Both the position numbers and the translations under genes were made by a program. Under the pieces are notes generated by a model. The model saw nothing but the letters and a program-made list of their open reading frames with translations, ran no database searches and was not told where the DNA came from. A stretch of DNA of 64,000 bases from Rhodoferax sp. GW822-FHT02A01 (GTDB lineage Bacteria > Pseudomonadota > Gammaproteobacteria > Burkholderiales > Burkholderiaceae_C): the NCBI RefSeq assembly GCF_038784515.1, contig NZ_CP152376.1, forward strand, positions 3,348,001-3,412,000, given 5' to 3'. Shown piece after piece: positions 38,463-47,910 of this stretch (within the stretch, counting starts at the first letter, position 1; each line of letters begins with the position of its first letter).

Positions 38463-40430
38463 ATGCGCACTTTCAACTTTCCTCACGGTCGTCCCATTGA
38501 CCTGGTCTGTCTCGGCCGCCTGGCCGTGGACTTGTATGCCCAGCAGTTTGGCAGCCGGCTGGAAGATGCCCGCTCGATGGCCATGTACCTGGGCGGAAGC
38601 TCGGCCAACCAGGCATTTGGCGTGGCGCGGCTGGGCCTCAAAAGCGCCATGATCTCGCGCGTGGGCAATGAGCAGATGGGCCGCTTTCTGACTGAGACCC
38701 TGGAGAAGGAAGGCTGTGACACCAGCCAGGTGCAAGTTGACGACACGCGGCTGACGGCTCTGGTGCTGCTGGGGCTCAAGGACCGCGACACCTTCCCCTT
38801 GCTGTTTGTGCGCGAAAACTGTGCCGATATGGCCCTTGATGCCGCCGCCATCAGCGAAGACTTCATCGCCAAATGCCGCTGCCTGGCCATCACCGGCACC
38901 CATTTGTCTACTCCTGGCACCCGTGCCGCATCCGCAACCGCCTTGGCCTATGCGAAAAAGCATGACGTCATACGCGTGCTCGACATTGACTACCGACCAG
39001 TGTTGTGGGGTCTGACTTCGCGGGGTGCCGGCGAAAACCGCTATGTTGCCGATGACCGGGTTACCCAGGAATTGCAGGAAATGCTGGGGGAATTTGATCT
39101 GTTGGTGGGAACTGAGGAAGAGTTCCTTATTGCAGGCGGTGTAGCGGGTGATCTGGTCGCCAGTCTACGAGCCGTACGCAAGGTCAGTAAGGCCACGCTG
39201 GTCGTCAAACGCGGTGCGTTGGGTTGCTGTGTGATTGCCGGTGAGATTCCCTTCCATATCGATGGCGCCCCCACCTTCAAAGGTGAGCGTGTTGAGGTGC
39301 TCAACGTATTGGGTGCCGGTGATGCCTTTTTGTCGGGCCTGCTGGCCAGCCTGTTGCAGGGCAAGGATTGGGTTGATGCCACGGAGATTGCCAACGCTTG
39401 CGGCGCCATCGTGGTGTCCCGTCACGCCTGCTCTGCGGCTATGCCTACGCAGGCGGAGCTGGAACACTGGTTTGGTGGTAGCCGCAACCCCAAGGTCGAT
39501 GCCGATGCCCAACTGGCCCATTTGCACCGTGTCAGCGTCAAGCGCAAGGCATGGGACGAGTTGTGCGTGATGGCCTATGACCACCGCAGCCAGTTCAGGG
39601 ACATGGCCAAGGACGCTGGCGCCAGTGAATCCAGGATTCCTTATCTGAAAAAGCTGTTGGTCCTGGCTACGGAAAAGGTAGAGGAAGCGTGCCAACTGCA
39701 AGGCCTCACTGGTGTGCTAATCGACGGTAGCAGCATGGGCCTTGACGCGCTGGCATCTGCAACGGGACGCGGCTGGTGGGTGGGGCGTCCGGTCGAGCTG
39801 CCTGGCTCGCGCCCGTTGCGCTTCGACGAAACTCATTCGATTGGCAGCGCATTGGTTCACTGGCCCACCGAGCATGTGGCCAAGTGCTTGGTGCATTACC
39901 ACCCGGATGACGTCGAAGAACTGCGTTTGGAACAGGAAGCCAGAGTGCGCGAGCTGTGGGAGGCAACACGCGCGTCAGGCAACGAGTTGCTGCTGGAAAT
40001 TATTCTGCCCAAAGGCATGGCACGGGAAAGTGACGAAGACTCTGCGGTACTGCGTGCGATCGGTCGTTTCTACGACCTGGGTATCAAACCAGATTGGTGG
40101 AAGCTCGCGCCGATGCAGGAATCCGGCTGGAACGAACTGCAAAAGCTTTTGCATACGCACGACCCGTACTGCCGGGGCGCGGTGATTTTGGGATTGAACC
40201 AACCCTTGCAATACCTTGCTGACAGTTTTGCGCATGCAACCAACCCTGTGGTGAAGGGCTTTATGGTCGGGCGCAGCCTGTGGGCGGATGCCTCCTTGCG
40301 TTGGCTCAAGAGCGAGCTGACTGACCAGGGCCTTATTGATGAAGTAGCCGCCAACTATGCAGTCTTAGTGCAAGCATGGAGGGGCCGCAAGAGTGCTGTT
40401 CCGCATAGCCGAAAGAAGAAAGCATGCTGA
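38463..40430 (+). CDS. iolC: IolC-DUF2090 fusion: deoxyketogluconate kinase and aldolase-like domain
   Basis: 655 residues. Residues 1 to about 325 are a PfkB-family kinase (GRLAVDLYAQQ, GGSSANQAFGVARLG, and the NVLGAGDAFLSG catalytic Asp motif) that phosphorylates 5-dehydro-2-deoxygluconate. Residues about 345-655 are a DUF2090 domain (AYDHRSQFRDMAKD, then DEVAANYAVLVQAW), related to TIM-barrel aldolases and proposed to cleave the phosphorylated product. No separate iolJ is in the window, so the second domain probably does that step. Its end overlaps iolB. Confidence 0.93.
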   Translation: MRTFNFPHGRPIDLVCLGRLAVDLYAQQFGSRLEDARSMAMYLGGSSANQAFGVARLGLKSAMISRVGNEQMGRFLTETLEKEGCDTSQVQVDDTRLTALVLLGLKDRDTFPLLFVRENCADMALDAAAISEDFIAKCRCLAITGTHLSTPGTRAASATALAYAKKHDVIRVLDIDYRPVLWGLTSRGAGENRYVADDRVTQELQEMLGEFDLLVGTEEEFLIAGGVAGDLVASLRAVRKVSKATLVVKRGALGCCVIAGEIPFHIDGAPTFKGERVEVLNVLGAGDAFLSGLLASLLQGKDWVDATEIANACGAIVVSRHACSAAMPTQAELEHWFGGSRNPKVDADAQLAHLHRVSVKRKAWDELCVMAYDHRSQFRDMAKDAGASESRIPYLKKLLVLATEKVEEACQLQGLTGVLIDGSSMGLDALASATGRGWWVGRPVELPGSRPLRFDETHSIGSALVHWPTEHVAKCLVHYHPDDVEELRLEQEARVRELWEATRASGNELLLEIILPKGMARESDEDSAVLRAIGRFYDLGIKPDWWKLAPMQESGWNELQKLLHTHDPYCRGAVILGLNQPLQYLADSFAHATNPVVKGFMVGRSLWADASLRWLKSELTDQGLIDEVAANYAVLVQAWRGRKSAVPHSRKKKAC

Positions 40431-41278
40431 GTCCTCTGCTGGTCAAACCTGCGCCGGCAGGTCGCGAAATCGTCAACGTCTCACCCGAGCGCGCCGGCTG
40501 GACACATGTTGGCTTTCGCGCCTTGCGCCTGAAACCCATGGAGAGTGCGACCGTGGACACAGGGACCCGCGAACTCTGTCTGGTGGTGTTGACCGGCACG
40601 GTGGACGTAACGGTTGACGGCATTAGCTACATGAACCTGGGCTCGCGCAAATCCGTGTTTGAAGAGGTGTCGCCCGCAGCCGTCTATGTTCCGGTCGGCA
40701 AAACCGTTACCGTGGGCAATGTGCCGGGTGCCAGCACGGTGGCGGAAGTTGCCCTGTGCACTGCACCTGGAAAGGGTGGGTCCGGCACGGTCAGTGTGAT
40801 CGATTCGACTGCCATGCGCCGCAGCGTGCGCGGCAAGGGTAGCAACACACGCTATGTCTGTGACATCCTGCCCCACGACGACCCGCGCGCGGCCCACTTA
40901 CTGGTGGTGGAAGTGATCACGCCGGCCGGCAACAGTTCGAGCTACCCTCCCCACAAACACGACCAGGAGACGCCACCGAGTGAAACACTGCTAGAGGAGA
41001 TCTATTACCACCGCCTCAATCCGCCCCAGGGTTTTGCTTTCCAACGCGTCTATACCGATGACCGAAGCCTTGACGAAACTTGTGCCGTGGAGGACCATGA
41101 TGTGGTGATGGTGCCGCGTGGTTACCATCCGGTAGTCGCGCCCCATGGTTATGACCTGTATTACCTGAACGTCATGGCTGGACCCAATCGCTTTTGGGTG
41201 TTTAAGAACGACCCGGTCCATGAGTGGATGGTCGATCCGCAATCCAGTGCGTTCGCTTGCAGCTACCGATCGGCTTGA
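40424..41278 (+). CDS. iolB: 5-deoxy-glucuronate isomerase
   Basis: 284 residues with the double-cupin KduI/IolB fold: SSYPPHKHDQE and the LEEIYYHRLNPPQGFAFQRVY motif in the C-terminal cupin, and VPRGYHPVVAPHGYDLYYLNVMAG near the end. It isomerises 5-deoxyglucuronate, produced after the IolD step. The start overlaps the iolC stop by 7 bases. Confidence 0.95.
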   Translation: MLSPLLVKPAPAGREIVNVSPERAGWTHVGFRALRLKPMESATVDTGTRELCLVVLTGTVDVTVDGISYMNLGSRKSVFEEVSPAAVYVPVGKTVTVGNVPGASTVAEVALCTAPGKGGSGTVSVIDSTAMRRSVRGKGSNTRYVCDILPHDDPRAAHLLVVEVITPAGNSSSYPPHKHDQETPPSETLLEEIYYHRLNPPQGFAFQRVYTDDRSLDETCAVEDHDVVMVPRGYHPVVAPHGYDLYYLNVMAGPNRFWVFKNDPVHEWMVDPQSSAFACSYRSA

Positions 41279-41516
41279 CGTAACCACACGCGCTAAATAT
41301 TGGCAGCTAGAACCAGGTCACGACTGCCAGCACATCCTCGCCAATGTGCCAATGCTTGGCCCTGCACCTGCGGGCTTCTTCTCTCCAGCCCCAAATGATC
41401 AGTATGAATTTGCTTAACATACGTTTTGTTGAATGAGGGTTGGCAATTTCGCAGGTCCGAATCGGCGATGGGCTACAAAGCTTGTGTACTGCTCCCACGT
41501 ACCAATAGACAAAAAA

Positions 41517-41543
41517 GGGTGTCATCATTTTCAAATGACACCC
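41517..41543 (-). terminator. Intrinsic terminator of the minus-strand iol operon
   Basis: A perfect 9-bp stem (41517-41525 with 41535-41543) with a 9-base loop, followed on the minus strand by six T (41511-41516) directly downstream of the hydroxyacid dehydrogenase gene. The surrounding 41279-41568 holds no gene. Confidence 0.88.
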
Positions 41544-41568
41544 AAAAGAGGAGACACCTCAGAAAAAT

Positions 41569-42537
41569 CTAAGCGACTGCCTTTATGGCATCGCGGTTGA
41601 CCACCAACGTCTGGTCGATACAACCATTGAAGAAATCCAATGCGTTTTGCACGGAGGAGATGGCCATTCGCTCAGCACATTCGGTGGTCAGGCCCGCGAT
41701 ATGTGGGGTGAGGATGGCGTTGTGCAACCCAAACAAGGCGTTGTCCTTGGTCGGTGGCTCGATCTCAAAGACGTCCACACCGGCACCGGCAATCACGCCG
41801 TTCTTGAGAGCCGCAACCAAGGCCGCTTCATCAATCACACCACCGCGTGCGGTGTTGACAAGCACCGCGTTAGGCCGCATCCAAGCCAGTTCTTCCGCAC
41901 CAATCAAGGCCTTGCCACTGTGCGGCACGTTGACGGACACGGCATCTGCCCAGCGCAAGCCCTCTTCCAGTGTGCTGACGGGCGTCACGGAACCAGCAGG
42001 CCAGCCAGCTTTTTCCAGATAGGGGTCATAAGCCCGGATGTGCATGCTGAAGCCAGATGCCATGCGGGCCAGGTGCCTACCAATGCGGCCATAGCCAATG
42101 ATCAGCAGGTTCTTGCCACTGACCTCGCGTGCGGCCAGCAGATTGCGCCAGCCCCATTCGCCATTGCGAACCGAGGTGTCCGCTTTGACGGTCTGCTTGG
42201 TTGCAGCCAGGATCAGCATCATGCTGTGCTCGGCCACCGAAACGGAGTTGACATCGCCACAGACGGCCAGCGCAATGCCGCGGGCGTTGACGGCTTGCAG
42301 ATCGACCGTGTCATAGCCCACGCCATGGCGTGACACTATCTTGAGCTTGTCGGCCAGAGCAATCGTCGCAGCGCTGCAAGGCTGGGTGCGAATCACCAGG
42401 CCATCGGCCTTGTGGATCAGTGGGGCGAAACTGGCCTCGCTGACTTCTTCCACATAGTCATAAGTTATGCCGGGCGCATTCTTGAGCAGCGCCATACCGC
42501 TGGGATGGATTTTGCCGGCGATCAATAGGTGTGGCAT
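41569..42537 (-). CDS. D-isomer-specific 2-hydroxyacid dehydrogenase
   Basis: 322 residues. NAD-binding motif GYGRIGRHLARMASGF, catalytic Arg region NTARGGVIDEAALVAAL, and the His in LTPHIAGLT are intact. It belongs to the phosphoglycerate/hydroxypyruvate dehydrogenase family. The substrate is not fixed by sequence; the neighbour is an HpaI-type aldolase, so it may reduce hydroxypyruvate or a related 2-keto acid from that branch. It shares its ATG region with the aldolase stop, and a strong terminator follows it. Confidence 0.85.
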   Translation of the reverse strand: MPHLLIAGKIHPSGMALLKNAPGITYDYVEEVSEASFAPLIHKADGLVIRTQPCSAATIALADKLKIVSRHGVGYDTVDLQAVNARGIALAVCGDVNSVSVAEHSMMLILAATKQTVKADTSVRNGEWGWRNLLAAREVSGKNLLIIGYGRIGRHLARMASGFSMHIRAYDPYLEKAGWPAGSVTPVSTLEEGLRWADAVSVNVPHSGKALIGAEELAWMRPNAVLVNTARGGVIDEAALVAALKNGVIAGAGVDVFEIEPPTKDNALFGLHNAILTPHIAGLTTECAERMAISSVQNALDFFNGCIDQTLVVNRDAIKAVA

Positions 42538-43352
42538 CAGTAGGCTCCCTTTGTCTCGGCCGCTTGGGTAGACAGATGTCCCACCAGCTTCTTAAACTTG
42601 GTCACACTATCGGCGGCGGCCGCAGCCAGCAGGCGCGAGTCACCCGACACGGTGGTCATGTTGAAGCCCCATTCAATGGCGCGCACCGCATATTCGGGCG
42701 TGCCGCAATGCAGGGCAGAGCGAATGTTGTTCTTCTTGCAGGCTGCCACTATCTTCTTGAGTGCTTCAATCATTTCTGGCTCTTCACGGTCGAAAGCCGG
42801 GGCCAGACGACCTTGCGCCAAACTAAAGGTCAGGTCGGCTGGTCCCACATAGATGCCGTCCAGTCCGGGAGTCGCTGCAATCGCATCCAGGTTTTCCATG
42901 GCTTCGGCCGTCTCCACCATTGCAAACGCCAGCATCTCGCCATTGGCTTCTTGCGCGTAGTTGGTACCAGCGGAGAAGTTGGCACGGGTGGGGCCAAAAG
43001 AGCGCTGGCCCAAAGGTGGGTAGCGCATATAGCTTACAAACTCGGCGGCCTGTTCTGCGGTATTGACCATGGGGCAGACCACGCCATAGGCGCCGGCGTC
43101 CAGCGCCTTCATGATGATTCCGGGTTCCAGCCAGGGCACACGCGCCAACAGCGTGATGCCGGAGGCACGCATGGCCTGGAACATGGGCAGCACGTCGCTG
43201 TAATCCAGCGCGCCGTGCTGGATGTCGATGCAAATACTGTCGTAGCCTTGGGCTGCCATGATTTCCGCAGTAAACGGATTGCCAACGGACAACCAGCCAT
43301 TGATGCTTGGTTTGCCTTGTCCCCAAATTTCCTTGAGTTTGTTTTTAATCAT
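42537..43352 (-). CDS. HpaI/HpcH-family class II aldolase
   Basis: 271 residues. The VETAEAMENLDAIAATPGLDGIYVGPADL block and VPWLEPGIIMKALDAGAYGVVCPMVNT are signatures of metal-dependent pyruvate aldolases (HpcH, GarL, RhmA type). These split 2-keto-3-deoxy acids into pyruvate plus an aldehyde. It sits between a hydroxyacid dehydrogenase and an aldehyde dehydrogenase, a logical set for cleaving a keto-deoxy sugar acid and oxidising the aldehyde. This is not a step of the classical iol route. Confidence 0.85.
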   Translation of the reverse strand: MIKNKLKEIWGQGKPSINGWLSVGNPFTAEIMAAQGYDSICIDIQHGALDYSDVLPMFQAMRASGITLLARVPWLEPGIIMKALDAGAYGVVCPMVNTAEQAAEFVSYMRYPPLGQRSFGPTRANFSAGTNYAQEANGEMLAFAMVETAEAMENLDAIAATPGLDGIYVGPADLTFSLAQGRLAPAFDREEPEMIEALKKIVAACKKNNIRSALHCGTPEYAVRAIEWGFNMTTVSGDSRLLAAAAADSVTKFKKLVGHLSTQAAETKGAY

Positions 43353-43361
43353 GCTTTTCTC

Positions 43362-44798
43362 TTAAAGAACGATCTGTGCGAGCTTGATATCGAGGTAATC
43401 CGAGATGCCCTCGATACCGCCCTCACGCCCCATGCCTGAATACTTGGTGCCGCCAAACGGAGCCTCCGAGGCTGCCATGGCAAAGCTATTGATGCCCACC
43501 ATGCCGACTTTCAGTCCCGACACAGTGGCGCGGATGCGCTTGGCGCTGGTAGTGAACGCATAGGCCGACAGGCCCATCTCCGATGCATTGGCGCGCCGGA
43601 TCACTTCCTCGTCGTCCTTGAAGGTAGTGATGGCTGCAATCGGGCCGAAATTTTCCTGATCAAACACCTTCATCGAGTCTGTGACGTTCACCAGTACCGT
43701 GGGTTCAAAGAAGAATCCTTTGGCGTGTGCTGGCGAGCGGCGTCCACCGGTTGCCACCTTGGCACCGGCCGCAATCGCGCTTTCCACAATGGATTCCATC
43801 TCATCCATGCGTGCGGCATTGATCAGTGGCCCCATTTGTGTGGCAGCATCCATGCCGTCGCCTAGCTTCAGTGCTTTGGCGCGTTGCACAAAGCCTTTGA
43901 CAAAAGCATCGTGCAGACTTTCGTGGATAAAGAAGCGGTCGGCCGTGACGCACACCTGGCCGGCATTGGCGTACTTGGTGGGCACCGATAGGTTGAGCGC
44001 CAGTTCCAGGTCCGCATCGTTGTAAACGATCAGTGGCGCATTGCCACCGAGCTCCATGGAGGTCTTCTTCACGGTGTCTGCGGCGTCACGCAGCATTTGC
44101 TGGCCAACCCGCGTTGAGCCTGTTAGCGAGACCTTGCGCACGACCGCAGAGGCCATGATGGGTGCGTAGGTAGTGGAGGTGGGGCCCACGACCAGCCCCA
44201 CCACACCGGCAGGCAGATTGGCTTCCCGGATGCAATCAATCATCACCATCGCAACTCCTGGCGTCTGGCTGGAGGGGCGCACGACGATGGAGCAGCCGGC
44301 AGCCAGTGCAGGCGCCACTTTGCGGGCAATCAGGGCCGCCGGAAAGTTCCAGGCGGTAAAGGCCGCCGCCACACCCACCGGCTCATGGCTGATTTCAAAG
44401 CGGCCGCCCGGCACGCGACTTTCCACCACGCGGCCATAAACCCGGCGTGCTTCCTCGGCCATCCAGCGGAACTGGTCGATAGACAGATTCCATTCGCGCT
44501 CAGACTGCACCAGGGGCTTACCGGTTTCCATGGAAATCATGGTGGCACCTTCCTGGCGGCGACGCGTCATTATGTCGGCGACTAGGTGCAGCGCATCGGC
44601 GCGCTCGAACGAGGACTTTCTCTTCCAGACTTCAAAACCTTGTTCTGCGCAGGCAATCGCTTCCTGTGTATCCGCATGGGTTGCATAGGGCACGCTCCCC
44701 AAGGATTCCTGCGTCACCGGGCTGAAGACGGGCGCGCTTTGCTTGTCAGAGGCTTCGCGCCACTGCCCATTCAGAAACAGTCCAAATTTCTTGTACAT
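43362..44798 (-). CDS. NAD(P)-dependent aldehyde dehydrogenase (succinate-semialdehyde type)
   Basis: 478 residues with the complete ALDH catalytic set: FTAWNFPAALIARK cofactor segment, Glu in MELGGNAPLIV, and nucleophile Cys in AGQVCVTADRF. It resembles GabD-like enzymes. The most plausible role is to oxidise the aldehyde released by the HpaI aldolase 9 bases downstream; succinic semialdehyde itself has no source here. It follows the Gfo/Idh gene by 3 bases. Confidence 0.87.
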   Translation of the reverse strand: MYKKFGLFLNGQWREASDKQSAPVFSPVTQESLGSVPYATHADTQEAIACAEQGFEVWKRKSSFERADALHLVADIMTRRRQEGATMISMETGKPLVQSEREWNLSIDQFRWMAEEARRVYGRVVESRVPGGRFEISHEPVGVAAAFTAWNFPAALIARKVAPALAAGCSIVVRPSSQTPGVAMVMIDCIREANLPAGVVGLVVGPTSTTYAPIMASAVVRKVSLTGSTRVGQQMLRDAADTVKKTSMELGGNAPLIVYNDADLELALNLSVPTKYANAGQVCVTADRFFIHESLHDAFVKGFVQRAKALKLGDGMDAATQMGPLINAARMDEMESIVESAIAAGAKVATGGRRSPAHAKGFFFEPTVLVNVTDSMKVFDQENFGPIAAITTFKDDEEVIRRANASEMGLSAYAFTTSAKRIRATVSGLKVGMVGINSFAMAASEAPFGGTKYSGMGREGGIEGISDYLDIKLAQIVL

Positions 44799-44801
44799 CG
44801 C

Positions 44802-45809
44802 TCAACCCATTTCGTTCATATGGACCACACAGCCCGTTTGCGCGGACTTCAGTGCTGCCTCGGCCAGCATCAGGGCCAGGCGGCCATCGGCAAAACCGAC
44901 TTCGGGCGCGCGCTTGTTTTCAATCGCGTCCACAAACTCGCTGATCTCGGCGGCAAAGGCTTCCGAGTAGCGCTCGATAAAGAAGTTCTGGTACGGCTCC
45001 GAGCGCTCGGTAAAGGTCTTGGTGTGCAAGGTGGCCTCGTGGTTCTTGCGGTTTTGCGAGCTGGCCAGACCCAGGGTGCCCAAGGCTTCGACGCGCTGGT
45101 CGTAGCCATAGACGGCCTGGCGGGAGTTGGTGATCACGCATTGTTTGCCCGAGGCGGTGGTCAGTGTCACCAGCACGGTGTCGTAATCCTGCAATTCGTT
45201 CATCAGTGCGGGGTTCACCAGGCGGCTGCCGGTTGCAAAGACTTCCACGGGCTCTTCGCCCAACACGAAACGGGCCATATCAAAATCATGGATGGTCATG
45301 TCGCGGAAGATGCCACCCGACACGCGGATATAGGCATCGGGTGCCATGGCCGGGTCGCGTGAGGTGATGACCACCTGGTGCAGTTCACCAATGTCGCCCC
45401 GGCGCACGGCATCGCGCGTGGCACGGTGGCCCGGATCAAAGCGGCGCACAAAGCCCAGCATGATGGGCGCGCTGCTGTTGCGGATCTTTTCATAGCAGGC
45501 GTTGACGCGCGCCAGGCTCAGGTCAATCGGCTTCTCGCACAGAATCGGTTTGCCCGCTGCAACGGCCTGCTCCAGGATGTCCGCATGGGTGTTGGTGGAG
45601 GTGGCAATCAGAATCGCATCCACCGAAGGGTCGGCGAGGACTTCTTCCACGGACTTGGATGTCTTCACCCCTAGCTCGGCTGCCACCTTGTCAGCCGAGG
45701 GCTGGTAGATGTCAAACACCGTGGCCAGACTGGCGCGCGGGTGGTTGGCGATGTTACGTGCATGCATCACACCGATGCGACCACAACCTAAAACTGCAAT
45801 CTTGACCAT
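44802..45809 (-). CDS. iolG: Inositol 2-dehydrogenase-like Gfo/Idh/MocA oxidoreductase
   Basis: 335 residues: Rossmann opening VKIAVLGCGRIGVMHARN, the catalytic ILCEKPIDLS Lys motif, and GGIFRDMTIHDFDMARFVLGEEP, which matches myo-inositol dehydrogenases. It oxidises inositol to inosose using NAD. The ATG at 45809 gives the correct N-terminus; the upstream extension would cross the operator at 45825-45838. It is the first gene of an inner transcription unit with its own operator. Confidence 0.86.
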   Translation of the reverse strand: MVKIAVLGCGRIGVMHARNIANHPRASLATVFDIYQPSADKVAAELGVKTSKSVEEVLADPSVDAILIATSTNTHADILEQAVAAGKPILCEKPIDLSLARVNACYEKIRNSSAPIMLGFVRRFDPGHRATRDAVRRGDIGELHQVVITSRDPAMAPDAYIRVSGGIFRDMTIHDFDMARFVLGEEPVEVFATGSRLVNPALMNELQDYDTVLVTLTTASGKQCVITNSRQAVYGYDQRVEALGTLGLASSQNRKNHEATLHTKTFTERSEPYQNFFIERYSEAFAAEISEFVDAIENKRAPEVGFADGRLALMLAEAALKSAQTGCVVHMNEMG

Positions 45810-45824
45810 TCGAATCCTCTTTCT

Positions 45825-45838
45825 GCAATAATAATTGC
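45825..45838. promoter_or_regulatory. Operator GCAAT-N4-ATTGC before the inner iolG unit
   Basis: GCAAT-AATA-ATTGC lies 16 bases before the ATG of the 44802-45809 gene, in the only sizeable gap (75 bases) of the minus-strand operon. It indicates an internal promoter repressed by the same regulator as iolE and iolD. Confidence 0.7.
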
Positions 45839-45884
45839 GTTTATAAATAACTGTCAATAAATCATTCCGTCTAGGGCCTTAGCC

Positions 45885-46928
45885 TCAGACCTGGTACTTG
45901 GAACCTGGGGTGCCCCGCTCGTAAAAAGCGGGGCGCTCTGCAATGCGGATAGGCACGATTTGCTTGCTGTGGCGGGCTTCCACGCAGGCCTCGGCCGTGG
46001 CCGAGGCGAAATAGCCGTCCCAAGCTGTGGGGCCGGTGACCCGGCCGGCCTGGGTATCACGCAGCCACTCCTGCAGTTCCACGTCGTAGCTGTCAATGAA
46101 TCGCGGCTTCCAGTCCATGAGGATCTCGGTGGACTGGCGACCCTCGGAGCGCAGCGCTACGGATGCAGGCTCAGGCAGACTGGCTACACCCGTCTCGCCC
46201 ACCACATGGCACTGGATGTCGTAGCCAAAACGGCAGGTCACAAAAATCTCTGTGTCGATGCGAATGCCCTGGCTGGTTTCCAGCAGCACCATGATGGGGT
46301 CGTGCAGATCACCCTGTGCATTGCGGCACTTGCGACCCTGCACCACTTGTGCGGTGACGTAATCGTCATTGAGCAACCAACGCAAGACGTCGAGTTCGTG
46401 CACATGCGAGTCGGTAATGGCCATATCGCCGCCGTAGTTGGCAGGCACTGCAGGGTTGCGGTGTGCACAGTGGGCCATCAGCACATTGCCTATGGTGCCC
46501 GCGTCTATGGTTTGCTTGAGTGCGCGATAGCCCGCATCAAAGCGCCGCATAAAACCCACCTGCACCAGGCTCTTGCCGTGCTTGACTTCGGCTTCGACGA
46601 TGCGAAGACCACCGGCCGCAGTAGTTGCCAACGGCTTCTCGCAGAACACAGGTTTGCCGGCGGCGATACATGCGAGCACCTGCTCCTCATGGGCCAGCCC
46701 CCAACTGGTGACCAGGAGCGCATCCACGTCCTCGGCCAGGATGACATCCTGGTATTTGGCATAGACACGCGCGTTGATGCCCGAGGCCAATGAGAAGACT
46801 TGCGTGGCTTCCAAGTTGATGTCGTTCAGCGCCACCACTCGGGCACCACTGAGTTTGAAGTGCAGGCGACGTGCATGGTCCTGACCGATGGCGCCACACC
46901 CAATAATTCCAATACGCAAGGTCATAGT
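45885..46928 (-). CDS. Gfo/Idh/MocA-family oxidoreductase
   Basis: 347 residues with N-terminal Rossmann motif [26 protein letters not shown], and the family [10 protein letters not shown] segment; one of four paralogues in this locus. It resembles scyllo- or myo-inositol dehydrogenases and glucose-fructose oxidoreductase-like enzymes. The start is set at MTLRIGI. It lies 7 bases after an isomerase gene, so the pair probably act on the same inositol intermediate. Confidence 0.83.
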   Translation of the reverse strand, partial: TMTLRIGIIGCGAIGQDHARRLHFKLSGARVVALNDINLEATQVFSLASGINARVYAKYQDVILAEDVDALLVTSWGLAHEEQVLACIAAGKPVFCEKPLATTAAGGLRIVEAEVKHGKSLVQVGFMRRFDAGYRALKQTIDAGTIGNVLMAHCAHRNPAVPANYGGDMAITDSHVHELDVLRWLLNDDYVTAQVVQGRKCRNAQGDLHDPIMVLLETSQGIRIDTEIFVTCRFGYDIQCHVVGETGVASLPEPASVALRSEGRQSTEILMDWKPRFIDSYDVELQEWLRDTQAGRVTGPTAWDGYFASATAEACVEARHSKQIVPIRIAERPAFYERGTPGSKYQV

Positions 46929-46935
46929 GCTTTCT

Positions 46936-47886
46936 CTAGTCAAACGATCGAGGCAGTGCAGCCTTCAGCGTTGCCAAGGATTTCTTCACGCCGGTGAGCG
47001 GATCCATCGACAGGTCTTCCATTTCCAGGCTCACCGTGCCCTCGTAACCGATGTAGCGGGCCACGGAATAGAACTCCTTCCACCACTGCACATCGTGGCC
47101 ATGGCCCAGTGCCACGTAATTCCAGGAGCGCGGTGCCGGATCAAACATCCAGTTGGTGTCGATCAGCGTCTGGGCATCGGCAATGCCGCGCTCAATGCGC
47201 ACATCCTTGGCATGCATGTAGTGAATCAAGTCTTTGCCATATTCACGTAAGGCTGCAATCGGGTCGCCCCCCATCCACATATGGTGGCTGGGGTCAAAGT
47301 TCATGCCGACCACTGGGTCGATTACTGCGCGCATCTTCTTCATGGTCTGCGGGTTGTAGACCAGGTTGTAGTGGTGGTTTTCAAGCGCGACCTTTTCAAT
47401 ACCGCAATCCTTGGCAAATCTTGCTGTTTTCTCCCAATAAGGAAAAAACACATCATTCCACTGATAGTCCAGCATGGCCTGGTGTTCGGGGAAGAAGCTG
47501 CTAACCACCCAGTTCACCGTTGTGTCTGTCTTGTTACCGCCGGGGCAGCCCGACATCATCACAATGGTTTTCACGCCCAGCAGTTCGGCCAGGCGGTAGG
47601 TCTTTTCGACCACCAGTTTGTGCGCCTCACCCTTGGCGTTCGGCGCTAAGTGCTCACCGGAACAGTTCAGGGCCGAGATGTCCAGCCCGCGCCGGGCAAT
47701 GGACGCCAGGAATTTGTCCCGCGCCGTCTTGCTGGTCAGCAATTCGTCCAGGGCGACAAACGGCGCCTTGGACCAACCGCCGCAGCCAAGTTCGATGGCT
47801 TCAAAGCCCAGGCTAGCCACAGTGTCCAGCATGTCTTCAAAGGGTTGATGACCGAGTGCATCGGTCACTAGGCTCATTTTCATCAT
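46936..47886 (-). CDS. Sugar phosphate isomerase/epimerase, IolE/IolH-like
   Basis: About 316 residues of xylose-isomerase-like TIM barrel: [72 protein letters not shown] and [10 protein letters not shown] carry the metal ligands. It is the IolH-type second barrel common in iol loci; possible roles are inosose isomerisation or dehydration. Start choice among GTG 47892 and ATG 47886/47883 is uncertain. Confidence 0.8.
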   Translation of the reverse strand: MMKMSLVTDALGHQPFEDMLDTVASLGFEAIELGCGGWSKAPFVALDELLTSKTARDKFLASIARRGLDISALNCSGEHLAPNAKGEAHKLVVEKTYRLAELLGVKTIVMMSGCPGGNKTDTTVNWVVSSFFPEHQAMLDYQWNDVFFPYWEKTARFAKDCGIEKVALENHHYNLVYNPQTMKKMRAVIDPVVGMNFDPSHHMWMGGDPIAALREYGKDLIHYMHAKDVRIERGIADAQTLIDTNWMFDPAPRSWNYVALGHGHDVQWWKEFYSVARYIGYEGTVSLEMEDLSMDPLTGVKKSLATLKAALPRSFD

Positions 47887-47910
47887 GGTCACAAAAGCCC
47901 GCTCTTTGGA

